DNA of 64,000 bases from Cliona cf. orientalis (GCA_963930775.1 OZ005701.1:6703669-6767668), one strand, 5' to 3'; positions 1 through 11,371 are shown, numbered from the stretch's first letter. A program made the numbers and translations. Notes: generated by a model from the letters alone, not told the origin.

Positions 1-2934
1 GGTTCGATACTTGGAACGGGAATGGGATCAGTTCTAGTTTTGGTGTCTTCACTATCGTTAATCTGGTCTTGTGTAACTCTGTCAGAAGTTGCCAAAAGGT
101 CAGTGGAGGAGCCTAAAAACATGAATATCGAAAAGAAGAGGTACATATGTCACATTAATGTACATGTAAAGTCATATACATGTACATGACATATATACCA
201 TCTTCGGAGTAGTCCTTTGATCCCAGTGGTTGCTTAGCGACCAAGGTGGGGGACTGCTCGCCAGTGAAGGGAATTTTATTCAATAGAAGATCACGCACCT
301 AAATTAATACAGAGATGTTTTTCTTGTCTATATTTTGCATACACGCATACATGTACACTGCATGTACATCAATGGCTATCACGTGGACTTCATGGAGACA
401 GTACTGCATACATGTAGCCTTGTCCCCAAGCCACTCTCATGTCTTCAACGTTCATTGAAAATGTGGGAGTGGCTTGGGGATGAGGCTAACAAGATCATAC
501 ATGTACACCCAATCTTGAGCTACTAATACAAATCTTTTCTAAGGAGCCAAGTACTCAATGGCTGACAAAATTTAGATGATCGAGGCCAAAATATTCTGCA
601 ACTGACATACAACCTTCCAACATCCAACAATAATTCATCAAATTTGACCGATGGAGATCGAACTATGGCTCACATGCTTGAGTCCAGCAATGGAGAGAAG
701 AAGAGTGTTCTCAGTCTCATCGTTTAATCCAGTGAGCTGTGTTACTTCATCCTGCAAGGTAGCGATGAGGGTGTCCATCTTCCCCCCACAGTAGAGACAC
801 TTCGCCTCAAGATCGTCAACCCGGTTGGTCAGCTTTTCAACGTTACTGAACGATTCGTCGATCACAGGACGAGACTGGAAAACGAAATAAATTGAGCATT
901 GAATAGTAAAACACTCTTGACATAATATTATGTACAATAATATTATTATCATCATCTAGTAACTGTTGAAATGAGGGGAAGTGTACCAAACAACTACATG
1001 TACATGTAAGTCATCCACAGAGAATCTTTTGCTCATGTGCCATATTATTGCATACATGTACATGTACGTGTGATCAGTATATATACTGTAGTGTCCCGGG
1101 TAAGCGCCCATGCGGGCCAAAATTGCGATAATATACATGTATTACATGTATGTTCAAGCTCCCATGGGCACTTACCTGGGACACTACGGTAAATTCACAA
1201 ATGCATGCAATTTCTATATCTTGTGAGAGTACAATATAATCAGTCAAACAATAACCACATGTATACCTTAGGGTTATACTTCATCTCCTCCCCCCTCTCC
1301 AGAGAGGCTGACTTCCTCGAGTCTCCGATGATCTTAAATCTTCCTGTCCTCGATGGCTTCTTGGCCCCGCCCCTCCATCCATCCATGTTGTCCTTCCCTG
1401 ATGAGGAAAACACCGGATCTGAGAACAGATCATCCTCGTTGAACCTTCCAGGCTTCTTAACCCCACTGCCTCCTGCTGTCCCTGGAATCATTGTTTTTAC
1501 ATAATATTACAATGATCACTGCTGCAATCTCAAACACACTATGTACATGTATATACGTAAGGCCACTCTGAATCGTTTTCTCAACCCTACAACCCAAAAC
1601 TAGGTAGGCGTGACGTGGAAAGTTATTGTAAAATTATTTAATTAATTGAAGCGGTATAATTGGCGGAAATCAAGGGGGAGAGTGAGAAACTAGAGATTTG
1701 AAGTGGTGACTGGGGGATGTGGCAAACCACACCATAATAATTGCATTAAAGTTTTTACCTCTGTCGGAGAACGATGGTTCTGCGAATAAGTCCTCGTCCA
1801 GCGGTGCCAGATCAGTGTTTTTCCTAGTTGGCCGTGGGGAGGGTGATCTGGAGCGAGACTGCTGATTGGTCAGTGAGGACGAGGAGTGGAACTCCAGCCG
1901 GGGCCCGCTCTGGGAGCGAGAGGGTCGAGAGAGGGCCTTGATTGGCTTTGACAGTGCCTGTCTAGCAATCGCTCCAGCCTGGGAGGGAGAGAGAGGAAAA
2001 AAACAACAATGTAATAAGTACATGTACATGTAATAAAATTTGGTTTGGTTAATTCGAACATGTACATGTATATGTATGTACCAGCTCATACATTTGCTGT
2101 AATCTCAATACAGTACTTTAATACATGTAATCTAATGGAATGTATGATCCAATTTAATATGAGAAATTTCCGAATTCTCATAACATTTATAATATTATGT
2201 GAGTGATTGACGACCTTTACCAGAAAAAAACAAGTTTTTCAAAATTGAAACTATTCTATTAGAATATTATAGCAAGACTATTCCCATTCAGTTACATGTT
2301 TCTAACCTTTGATGCTTTTGTCTGGAAGTTGGATGACGACTCCTGCTGCTGTATGGTACCAGTCTGGTCCGCAAGCCCAGGGGAGAGAGGGTGACTGGCA
2401 GAGGAAGGGACAGGGATCATGGACGGCTGGTGTCTACTGGTCGGGTTTCTAGATGGATGGTAGGTCCACCACTGGGGAGAGGGGTACACCGACTGGAGGA
2501 GGGAGAAGGGAGGAAGGGAGGGAGGGAGAGAGAAAGAGAGGGAGGGAGGGAGGGAGGGAGGGAAGAAGAGAGAGAGGGAGAGAGGGATGTGTACATGTAT
2601 GTACGTATCAGCTATAAAATTTATATTGTACATACACAGTACTTACACCACAGCTGTGATGCATAATTATACAAGCTTTGCCTGATCACTATATTATATA
2701 CATGTAACGGATTAATATAGCACAAAATTTAATGCTATCATACACATGCATGACACTGTACATGTATTGAGTACACCTTGTGTGTGAATATGAACTATTT
2801 AGGCTATCGTGATTATCACACTCACAGGATTTCGGAGGTGAAGTGCTCTTTGGACGAGATAATTGACCTCATAAACTGGAGGAAAGTGCATCAGATGCTG
2901 CATACATACAGCATAGTCACCCTCGATCACTGTG

Positions 2935-2965
<31 letters not shown>

Positions 2966-5900
2966 GAAGGGAGGGAGAGAGAGAGAGAAAGTGAAGGGAG
3001 AGTATTCTTGACCTTCCTTACAAGTACATGTACATAGAGCTATCAACTCACAGACTTCTCTGATGTGCATGAGCATAGCCACGAAGATGTAGTCCATGAG
3101 TCCGAGTGCGGGTCCGTCGGCAAAGAGGGCGTCCCACATCTCCAGGACACTCGGCAGGGGAAACTCACGACCAAACAGAAGACGAACCCAACGACTGCAT
3201 GGAGAAAGAAAAACAAACCATCACATAGTCAGTGTTCTCCCCAAGCTAAATTCAAGGCATGACTGATTGGCATACTTTGGGTGGAGACTGTGGTCATAAC
3301 AAAGCTTATGGATTATCCCTATTCCCACATCAAAGGAAACTCTGTACTGAAGGCTTGTTGGGCCGATATGCCTTAGGTATGCTAGGGAGAATACTGATAC
3401 TGCAAATCGCAAAATTTTCATCATAAATGGATGAAGAACTACATGTATATTATACGTTTTGAGGGCTCACATTCCATAAGTCTGTGCCGGGATGGCCAGC
3501 TCTTTTAGCTTGACATGGAGCAGGTCATCAGCATTCTTCAACAGAAGGGTGTGGATCTTGTCGAGCTTACGAGTTATGGCAGAACTCTGAATGAACAAAC
3601 GAAGCAAACCAATAATTCATACCGTTTTGTGGAATGTCTTTGTCAGATCTCTATAGTACACATGTACATTGCAATCACTCCTTCACCACTCACCGGAGCC
3701 AGTGTGTTCTCGTCCCTGAACGGTTTGTGAGTCCGTGGGTCCATTGCCATCTTCTTGTGGTTGACCTGAGCCTTCTGTCTGTAGTAGTCTGCCTCCAGGG
3801 CAGAGGACTGGTACCATGTCTGCATACTCTCCATCAGCTCAGTAAAGATGGTGCTGGAGGGGGGGGGGTGGAGGGGAGGATAGGGGGATACAAGTATTAT
3901 TTTACAGTGGAACCCCTCCATTCCGGGAACCCTTGGGACAGCTTAGAGTGTCCTGATTAAAGGAGGTATCCTCATTTCAGGGTTACATGTAGTTTTGTGC
4001 ACTGCTATAGCTGGGACTGTGCATGGTGTCCTGATTAAGGGAGATGTCCTCATTTCAGGGGTGTCCTTATATAGGATTTCCACTGTAGATCATTGTACAT
4101 ATATACAGTGAAGCCTCTAATACCATAGTATCCTGGGTAAGTGCCAACGGGAGCTTAGACATGCATGCAGCTTGTGATTTTGGCCTGCACTGGCACTTAC
4201 TTGGGATATAAATTGCATAATATTATATTTGTGTAGATGAAGGTACATGTAATATGCACGCTATACATGAAAATGTACAAACTTCGTAGCAAGATTTGGT
4301 AGTATCATAGTACATGTATAATGAATGTACTAGGGTAGTTCATGAGCTGGTATGCATGGTAGACTCATGATTTACATGTATGTACATGTACATGTATACT
4401 GGTAGCTTTTTCATATACATGTACAATATACAAAGTTTACATTACTCCTTGGGCTTCAGAGTCAATCCTTGTACATTGTGAAGACATTTAACTCACTATG
4501 CGTCATGTTCGATGTAGTTCTGGTCCATCACAGTCTTCACCACTGGCCTGCAAGTGAGAGAGGAAGAGAGGGAGGAGGAGGAAAGAAACACTGCATGAAA
4601 ACATGATAGTAAGTTTAAACAGTTCAGTGCACACAGATGTTTAGTGCATAATCGTACACATGTAGCTCCCGTGTGTACGCTAATAAAACGCAAGCTAAAA
4701 AGATTTTAACTTTCATGCGATTTTCTGGTAAAGGTTGTCACATCTCTAGAACTACATTAAGAAAATCCTAGAACACAAGTTTTATTTAGATCCTGCGTTT
4801 TATTAGCATAAGCACAGTAATCAAGCTAGGAAATTCACACGTATAGCACATATTTCAGCATGGAGGACAAACAGAATGGAGGCCAATACATAGCTCATCA
4901 TGACAAGCCCTCCCTCCCCCTTTTCCCTTTCCCCTTCCCCCCCCCCCCCACCCCTTCTTCCTTTCCCACAAGAGAATGTCTCCTTACGCTATGGAGTTGT
5001 CATCAGGGTCTCTCATCTCAGCGTGGAGGACAAACAGAATAGAGGCCAATACATACATGTAGCTCATTATGACAAGCCCTCCCTCCCCCTTCCCCTCCCC
5101 CCTTTTCTTCCTTCCCCCCCTCCCCCCAAGAGAATGTCTCCTTACGCTATGGAGTTGTCATCAGGGTCTCTCATCTCAGCATGGAGGACAAAGAGAATAG
5201 GGGCCAATACATACATCATTATGACAAGCTCTCCCTCCCCCCCCCCCCCCCCCCCCCCCCAAAAGAGAATGTCTCCTTACGCTATGGAGTTGTCATCAGG
5301 GTCTCTCATCTCAGCATGGAGGACAAAGAGAATAGGGGCCAGCAGTTCGTGCATGCCCTGACGATAGCCAAGGTCCTCGTGTTCACGAGCATAGCAGAAC
5401 AAGATGTCCAGCATCGTGTGTCTGTGGTGAGTGTGGGGAGGGAGTGTGCATGTGTGAGTATGTGTGAAACTATGAGTATGTACGGTACTTAATCTAATAG
5501 AATGCATGGAAAAAAATTAAATTTTGAAAAACGTGCGTTTTTCTAATAAAGATCAATTGCTCCATAATTATATAAACATTATGAAAAAATTGGATCATGC
5601 ATTGTATTCAATTAACTACGGTATTCAAGTATAAAATAAAGTACTATGTGGGAGCACACACACAGTAGCTGTACACTGGCGTCTCGAACTGAAACTAGTA
5701 CAACAAAGTCTATTCACACCAGCTATTGTGACCATTATTCTATAATGAAAGTGCACACAAGCACACATACATGTACATGGACACTGGCATGCTCACTGTA
5801 TCTCTTCTTGCTTAAAGAACTGCACATCAGGGAAAGTTCTGACAACATCCTGTCTGATCATCTGCTTCAAGTCATTGTCCTGGAAGAATTGATTCCAGGG

Positions 5901-8409
5901 ACTCTGAGAGAGAGAGAAAGAGAGAAAGAGAGGGAGAGAGAGAGAGAGAGAGAAGGGGGGAGAGAGGGGGAGAGAGAGAGAGGGAGAGAGAGAGGGAGAG
6001 AGAAAGGGGGAAAGAGAATGAATAGGGTACAGGGTCATCAGACACACTTGTCTGAAACATGGAACATACATCTTCAGCCAGTGAGAGAGGATTGTTGAGA
6101 GTGACGTCCAGACTGATCTCAACAGCATGGGGGTCTATTATGTGCTGGAGAGAGAGAAGCGAGGAAGATCTGTACTAAAAATTAATTTTTTGTTGGCCAT
6201 TGTGGCTAGGGTTGATAGTATGCGTCTGGCAGCAGCATAAATACCATTGCTAGAGTTTGGCAACAGAAGCATCCAGGTAAAACTTCACACAGTCACATTC
6301 ATTTGTATAGTGCAAAACGTGCAAAAAGGTATAGACCAGCCGAGACACATGTGCAAGAACAGGCCATGCATGTACATGTACATGTACATGTAGGTGTGCA
6401 TTGATAGTCACAGTGGTTTACCTTTTTCTTGAGGAGTGAGTAGTGTTCCCTCGTCTTCCTGACGGCCTCCTCCCACTGATGCTGGTCCTCGGGAAGACAG
6501 CCTAGAAACAGCTGTGCAGAGATAACAACAGAACATACATGATATTGTACTCTTCATGATATTCCGTAGCGTCACGAAAAAGGCCCATGGGCGGTGGGTG
6601 GGTGCACCCAACATTTGGCTCAAACAGGGGGTGGGCCGACATTCAAGGTATCACTATTAATTTTGATTCAATACGAAAATCTGAGTTCATGAAGATACCT
6701 CTGATCACGCCCAGTGTTGGCCCAGTGTTGGTGAGAGGGTTCACAAAGCAAAAGTGGGTCATTTAGTGATAATGACAATGAAAATCTGTGAGTGTCACAG
6801 CTAGTGTAAACTAAGTGATACCGTAGGATTGGTATGTTATGCGGGGTTAAATTTATGCGATTTCCTAGTAAAAAGTATTGTGCGATTTTTATTTATGCGA
6901 TAATACCATGAGCCAGGCTCCACCCTCGAGGGTGGGATCTGAGAACGAGACTATCCACTCTAGTAGAGGAAAGAGCTATCAGCCCTTAGTAGAGTTGATT
7001 AACGCTGAAAATACTTACCAGTAGCTAGTCCGTAAATATCGAAAGCGTACTTCTCTCTGGCTCTTTCCAAACTCAAACTGTTGTACCGTTCGGCCCAAAC
7101 AGACTGAGCGCTTACTATAATAGCAGATCGATTGCGCGTGCAATATGACCACGTGTACGCGGCGCGCGCCTCGGCCGGCCGCCGTATTGCGTAATGTATG
7201 TAATGCGCATGTTTATTTTGCGATTTTTAATTGTGCGATTTCGCTAAAATTCGCATAATCGCATAACTAAAAATACCGCATAACATACCAATCCTACGGT
7301 AGACACTATGGGAGATAGTGTGTTGACTGGCAGTGGTCCCTCCACAAATACAGGGATTAGCTCTCAGACAAAACTGAATCATTTCCTTTAAATTCCTTTC
7401 CCTGAAAATGTCTCCACTTACTATTATTGTAGAGCCTCATCCCCAGGCCCATTCCCAGTCTTTCACGCTGACATCAGAATGGGCCTGGGAACAAAGCTAT
7501 GATAAACATAGAGAAGTTCCTGGACAAAGGGAAGGGATTTGTACTCCTAATCAGATTAAAGTGCTCAACATTAACATTGAAAACCATAAACTAAAAGTGT
7601 ATACATGTAACTTACTGGCACTGTTTATTATCAATACTACTACAAGTTTAATGTTTAACCCAACAATGTTTTGCAATACACATACACACATACTCATATC
7701 AAACCCATTCTTTACAACTATGATACGCATACACGGCAAGCTACGAGTACACCAGCTATGATACCAGAACAGGCATACTGAGATTTTCCTACTTCCAGCA
7801 ATGGCTTTAGCAAAAAGTATGAAGTGTTGTCGAGTATAACTGCCTTTGATCAGTAGGTACATTTACATGTACGTGTAATAGTGTAACCCTTCTTACATGT
7901 ATGCTTAAGCTGCAGCACTTGTATAGAAGTTTAATACCTTTTCAGTTGCAAGGAACTGCATCTTCAATAAAAAAAAACCCTCTCAACAGGGCAAAGGATT
8001 AGTACCACACAATAATATTACGTAGTCATATCTCAACCACCACAAAGCCTCGACACACACACGTAACATACGAGTACATGTTCATTAACGCTCAGAGGGA
8101 TGATTGCTTTAAGCAAAGCATAAAGAAACTTTTGAGTAAATACAACAATTGGCTACATTATGAGTCACACATGTATGTATTGTACATATAAATGCCAAGG
8201 GCACTTGTAGATTCCATATACACATACACAGTGTTAATAGTATTCACATAATCAGGGCCAATTATGAATGTCAATAGCACCCACACTGCTGCTATACAAA
8301 CCATTCATCCTTCAACCACACCATGAATGAGTAACATGTACATGCAGAGAGAGAGACACAGAGATGGGGGGGGGGGGGGGGGGGGGGGAGAGGGAGGAAG
8401 GGAGGGAGG

Positions 8410-8466
<57 letters not shown>

Positions 8467-9712
8467 AGAGAGGGGAGGAGAAGGGAAGAAAGGAGTACAA
8501 AGATTGCTCGTGCATACCCAGGTGAAACACTATCAATCAAGCACACTAAAGTACACATACATGTACAATGTACAGGTCTATGCACTGGTATGATACTCAT
8601 CTTTTTGTTGCTCACAGACTTTTTGCAAAAGTGGGTGAGCAATCAATACAGCTTATTCATCAATGGATGGCTCCATCTATTCCAATGGCCCGTGGGTATT
8701 GTAAGCTACAGATGCTCTATAATATAACACATTGTCTGAATCAAGTGTGTATGACTCACTCTGCCAATACAATGGAATTACGTACATGTACTACATACAT
8801 GCATGTCCCATTGTATTGGCACAGAATTGTGTGCATTGTCCAATTAAAATGTGTACATGTATATAGCTCTTTGATAGTGCTAGTGATGAGTAGAGAGATT
8901 ACATCAACATCACAAGACTAGCTAGACTAGCTAATGGAGCATGCAGTGCCAGTGGTGCACCCACCCCTGATACATTTGTGCACCACACCTACTTGTACCT
9001 CAAATAGATAATCACCCTCGTGACATGATAAGCAAAAAAAACTTCTGTATACGTACATTGTACATGTACGTTTACAAGGCCATATTCCCAGTGTTTTTAA
9101 GATTAAGGAATGTGGGGATGAGGCTGAAATAGAGTACCGTAAAGCGGGAAATTTTCAAGAGAGAAAACCTTCACAAATTTCGTGATTTTGCAGTCACCCA
9201 CCCACGAAAGTTTTCTCCACGAAATTTAAGGCACATGTATGCGATCACTTTAACATTCCGTGAAAGTTTTCTCCGCAAAATGCTCCTTTCATACCAATCC
9301 ATATAAGTTTTCTCCCTTGAACGATTCCCGCTAATAAGTGTGTGTGTGTGTGAATGTTGAGTTACCTTCCAGCAGACGCTGCGTATGTTGTACTGCTGTA
9401 GCTGTCCAGAGAGAGCCATCTGCTTCAACACCTGAACGTAGCCAGCTTGAAAGAGAAGCTTGCTGGAGTCAGCCCTGCAAGGTTGCGTACAAACATGATG
9501 CACCAGAAGAGTCTTCCCCCCCCATTCTCTCCACCTCCTTCCTCCCTTCTCTCTCTTTCTCACCAGTGATCTTTGATGACTCCTGGCATGAAGCTGCCTG
9601 TAGTTGGTAGCTGAACACCTTCTCTTCCCTCCAGTTCCAGTTCTTCTCCTCCTCCTCCATCATCTCCAGCACCCACCTCCTCCCCAACCTCAACACTAGC
9701 TTCCTTACTCAT
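1..9712 (-). CDS. TBC1D5: TBC1 domain family member 5 (TBC1D5), 17 exons, 3' end beyond left edge
   Basis: Rab GTPase-activating protein; in animals TBC1D5 inactivates Rab7 on endosomes, binds retromer through VPS29 and contacts ATG8 proteins. Exons in transcript order: 9564-9712, 9365-9476, 6422-6511, 6070-6144, 5797-5903, 5281-5421, 4497-4547, 3694-3853, 3471-3586, 3052-3194, 2826-2929, 2307-2492, 1759-1978, 1267-1481, 674-874, 199-253, 1-112. All junctions are GT/AG and phases agree throughout, giving about 745 codons before the edge (the human protein is about 795). The start ATG at 9712 opens an acidic leader. The TBC catalytic motifs are present: IRQDVVRT (arginine finger, about residue 164) and YRQGM (glutamine finger, about 199). 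WDALFADG and DYIFVAML are near-identical to human as I recall it. An NNPLS loop before the arginine finger resembles the human VPS29-binding insert. A Ser/Pro-rich tail precedes a short helical segment with CLYCGGKMDT and LSIAGLKH, also shared with human. The two leftmost exons are called from splice sites and phase only. Confidence 0.93.
415..497. repeat. Short hairpin repeat (CCCCAAGCCACTC type)
   Basis: Two arms of about 25 bp, one reading cccCAAGCCACTC and the other GAGTGGCTTGGGG, flank a short loop. Related hairpins with the same ATGAGGCT edge lie at about 7429-7495 and 30076-30166, so this is a dispersed small inverted-repeat family. It sits in the TBC1D5 intron between the 674-874 and 199-253 exons. 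Confidence 0.7.
1086..1189. mobile_element. 104-bp TA-flanked TIR element (GTGTCCYGGGTAAG family)
   Basis: The ends read inward as CTGTAGTGTCCCGGGTAAGC and CCGTAGTGTCCCAGGTAAG, and a TA lies directly outside each end. This fits a tiny non-autonomous Tc1/mariner-like element. Relatives occur at about 4119-4215, 44250-44330, 44912-45101, 55558-55624 and 56900-56980. It lies in a TBC1D5 intron. Confidence 0.75.
2497..2590. repeat. GGGA/GA-rich microsatellite in TBC1D5 intron
   Basis: Purine-only tract of GGAG and GA units. On the gene's strand it is a long pyrimidine run directly upstream of the acceptor of exon 2307-2492, so it doubles as an extended polypyrimidine tract. Confidence 0.85.
2936..2994. 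repeat. GA microsatellite in TBC1D5 intron
   Basis: (GA)n/(GGGA)n tract ending a few bases before the acceptor of exon 2826-2929, again forming the polypyrimidine tract on the minus strand. Confidence 0.85.
3905..4085. mobile_element. 181-bp TA-flanked element, CAGTGGAA termini
   Basis: Ends are CAGTGGAACCCCTCC and, inverted, CAGTGGAAATCC, with TA on both sides. The interior repeats a 'gtcctgattaa-ggag-gt-tcctcattt' unit twice. It belongs with the larger elements at 33299-33887 and 35622-36118, which share the same termini. It lies in the TBC1D5 intron between exons 4497-4547 and 3694-3853. Confidence 0.8.
4857..5343 (-). repeat. Tandem partial duplication of the 3' end of a TBC1D5 exon with its splice donor
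   Basis: The last roughly 60 coding bases of exon 5281-5421 plus its donor (GTAAGGAGACATTC) recur downstream in the intron at about 5133-5200 and 4981-5046. A third copy at about 4857-4885 lacks the donor. Units are separated by C-rich tracts of variable length and differ by only a few bases, so the duplication is recent. The extra copies have no acceptor of their own, so they are decoy 5' splice sites rather than extra exons. Confidence 0.88.
5905..6018. repeat. GA-rich microsatellite in TBC1D5 intron
   Basis: Long GA/GGGA tract that supplies a pyrimidine tract directly before the acceptor of exon 5797-5903. Long open frames through it on both strands are low-complexity artefacts. Confidence 0.85.
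6566..6770. mobile_element. Fragment related to the AAGAGGGCCCATGGGC element
   Basis: AAAAAGGCCCATGGGCGGTG, followed by a GGGGGTGGGCCGACATTC stretch, resembles both ends of the complete element at 59494-59979. Clear termini are not visible, so this is probably a decayed copy. Confidence 0.4.
6821..7299. mobile_element. 479-bp TA-flanked TIR element (CCGTAGGATTGGTATG)
   Basis: Both ends read inward as CCGTAGGATTGGTATGTTAT followed by GCGG, and TA flanks each end. The subterminal zones repeat 'ttatgcgatttt'. No transposase frame is present, so it is non-autonomous and Tc1/mariner-like. It sits in the 2.85-kb TBC1D5 intron between exons 9365-9476 and 6422-6511. Confidence 0.88.
7429..7495. repeat. 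Short hairpin repeat (CCCCAGGCCCATTC type)
   Basis: CCCAGGCCCATTC and GAATGGGCCTGGG face each other across about 30 bp. It is the same small hairpin family as at 415-497 and 30076-30166. Confidence 0.65.
8340..8480. repeat. Poly-G plus GA microsatellite
   Basis: A run of about 23 G at 8366-8388 is followed by GGGA and (GA)n. This is intronic in TBC1D5. The open frames across it are low-complexity artefacts. The G run could form a quadruplex. Confidence 0.85.
8757..8823. repeat. Small hairpin, TGCCAATACAATGG arms
   Basis: TGCCAATACAATGGAA and CCATTGTATTGGCA form inverted arms around a loop rich in TACATG. Intronic in TBC1D5; family unknown. Confidence 0.6.
9137..9331. mobile_element. TA-adjacent TIR element, CCGTAAAGCGGGAA left end
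   Basis: The left end CCGTAAAGCGGGAAATTTTC follows TA. The right end inverted begins AGCGGGAATCGTTCAAG, so the arms match but the right tip seems shortened. The terminal sequence resembles the CCGTATAGCGGGAAATTTTC family at 23235-23690 and 47293-47739, but the interior differs. Confidence 0.6.
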
Positions 9713-10027
9713 TTCTTGATCACTCAAAGTGCCCTATGTAACAACAAAAAAAGTCTTGGTAGCCCTCAAACGGCAAAAGGCAGAAAGAGATACTTGTATA
9801 TGAAGAAAGTACTGCAATATAGACATACCGTGCTCCTGCAGCAGCTTCCCAAAGTATTAAAATGCGCATGGATCGCTCAGGCTCGCCCCGTGACCCCGAT
9901 AATTGCTGATTCAGCTGTTTTCCTATTGATCCCCACCACACAACTACTATTATTTACGTGGGCGTGCCTCGAGGTAACACGAGATTAAAGACGACCACTA
10001 CCGTATACCACGCATACACGTGTCGAA
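9713..10027. promoter_or_regulatory. Divergent promoter region between TBC1D5 and the 432-aa gene
   Basis: The TBC1D5 start codon (9712, minus) and the start of the downstream gene (10028, plus) lie head to head about 315 bp apart, so both transcripts must start within or near this gap. No TATA box stands out. A GC-richer stretch and a CACGTG-like site (ACACGTGT, about 10016-10023) lie just before the plus-strand gene. Shared regulation is inferred from geometry only. Confidence 0.6.
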
Positions 10028-11326
10028 ATGGCTAAGCAAGGACAACTCGTGGACGAGTTTCTGGTGGAGTCGCTCGTCTATCAGTGCTACCACTACATAG
10101 CCATGAACCTGGAGCAATTTCCAGTCAGTTATCTATCGCTGCTGCCACTCAAGGTGAGAGAAGAACTGCTGTGGAGGCTACCCATTGCCGATCTATGCAT
10201 GCTGGAGGACACAGAGTACGTGGAGGGCTTTCAGGACATGGCAGCTTACTGGAAACTACCGTGCAAGCAATTTCGGGATTTTAAAGATAGAGATCCTGAC
10301 GTAGGGCATTATTTTGAGAAGTGGGATGATATTGAGTATGCTAGGGAAATTCTCTACGGCCAGGTTATCACTGCTGTCATTGGATATATGCCACCACGTT
10401 CCTTTTTTTACCTTCCGTTTGATGAACTAGGCCTAACTAAGCTTGGTAGAAAAGCGAATATGATTTTATTTCTCTATGCTGTCCGAAAGCCGGCATTCCG
10501 TTTCATTGGGTCCGGGTGTAAGCTCTTGTTTCCGCATCGCTATCAAGGAAAGGATGGTCTCACCTCCAAGAAGGATATTGTTGATGCTGTCATAGGTTGT
10601 TTCAAGGGGGAACTTCCCATAATTGTGCCAGAAATGTATCTGTATGAGTATCTTGATGATGAATACTATGATCTTTTTAACAAAGTTATGTACCTAGGTG
10701 TTCACGGAATATTTGGAAAAGCCGTCTTTGAAAGACCTAGTTTATATTTCTTAAAACAAGTAATTCAAACGTCTACCTGGTTGGAAGTGGTCATTTTGGA
10801 GCCACCGAAGTACTGGGATGCAGAAAACAAGTCATCAATCAACACATTTGTTACCTTTCTGTCAACCCAAGTCCGTTTTCTCTCCAATTTTCAGCTACTC
10901 AAAATCCTCGACCCGTATAGAATTCAGACACGAGACTATCTACTACCCTTTGCAGGGTACAGTGTATTGCAAAAGAACTTGAATAAGTTAGTCACGGCAT
11001 ATTTTTCTGCTCCCACAACTCATTTGCAGAAGATCCTAATCACTGATGCAGAGATCAAGTCCTACGATGATGATTGTCCCCCTGTAATTATTGATCAGCG
11101 CTATTTGCAGTTTAAAGTCATTGAATTAGATAACTGTCGTTTCGTCTCGAGGCAAAAATCCACGCACAGAGCCATCACTCAATGGTTGGGACAGGATATC
11201 AGCACACTACGTGTGGAGATGGAGGAGGGTGGTGGGACCAAGTTTTGTAGTTTCAAGATTAAAGAACAGGCTCTTGGCAAGAAGAGGAAACATTCAGAGG
11301 TGAACAGTGAAGATACTAAACCATGA
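10028..11326 (+). CDS. Uncharacterised 432-aa protein, single exon
   Basis: Open from ATG to TGA without introns, with codon use and composition unlike the repeat-derived frames around it, so it is very likely a real gene. I do not recognise the family. The N-terminal roughly 80 residues (LVESLVYQCYHYIAMNLEQF, then LPLKVREELLWRLPIADLC) look helical and resemble an F-box or similar leading helix bundle. The middle is a mixed alpha/beta region without obvious catalytic motifs. The tail has the basic cluster KKRKH, a possible nuclear localisation signal, in an otherwise acidic end. There is no signal peptide or membrane segment. It is arranged head to head with TBC1D5. A roughly 170-bp transposon arm 45 bp after the stop provides the nearest AATAAA, at about 11407. 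Confidence 0.85.
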   Translation: MAKQGQLVDEFLVESLVYQCYHYIAMNLEQFPVSYLSLLPLKVREELLWRLPIADLCMLEDTEYVEGFQDMAAYWKLPCKQFRDFKDRDPDVGHYFEKWDDIEYAREILYGQVITAVIGYMPPRSFFYLPFDELGLTKLGRKANMILFLYAVRKPAFRFIGSGCKLLFPHRYQGKDGLTSKKDIVDAVIGCFKGELPIIVPEMYLYEYLDDEYYDLFNKVMYLGVHGIFGKAVFERPSLYFLKQVIQTSTWLEVVILEPPKYWDAENKSSINTFVTFLSTQVRFLSNFQLLKILDPYRIQTRDYLLPFAGYSVLQKNLNKLVTAYFSAPTTHLQKILITDAEIKSYDDDCPPVIIDQRYLQFKVIELDNCRFVSRQKSTHRAITQWLGQDISTLRVEMEEGGGTKFCSFKIKEQALGKKRKHSEVNSEDTKP

Positions 11327-11371
11327 TTTCTAAACTACAGTCTACAGTATTTAAGTCATCTGTTATTTAAT

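Noticed and set aside
638-955. Ending TBC1D5 at the stop at 638-640
   Set aside because: A consensus donor at 673/672 and two further phase-compatible exons (199-253 and 1-112) give a better model, matching the longer C-terminal tail of TBC1D5 proteins.
4860-5492. Plus-strand proline/serine frames of up to 153 codons
   Set aside because: They are antisense to the duplicated TBC1D5 exon end and run through C-rich tracts; composition and strand do not fit a gene.
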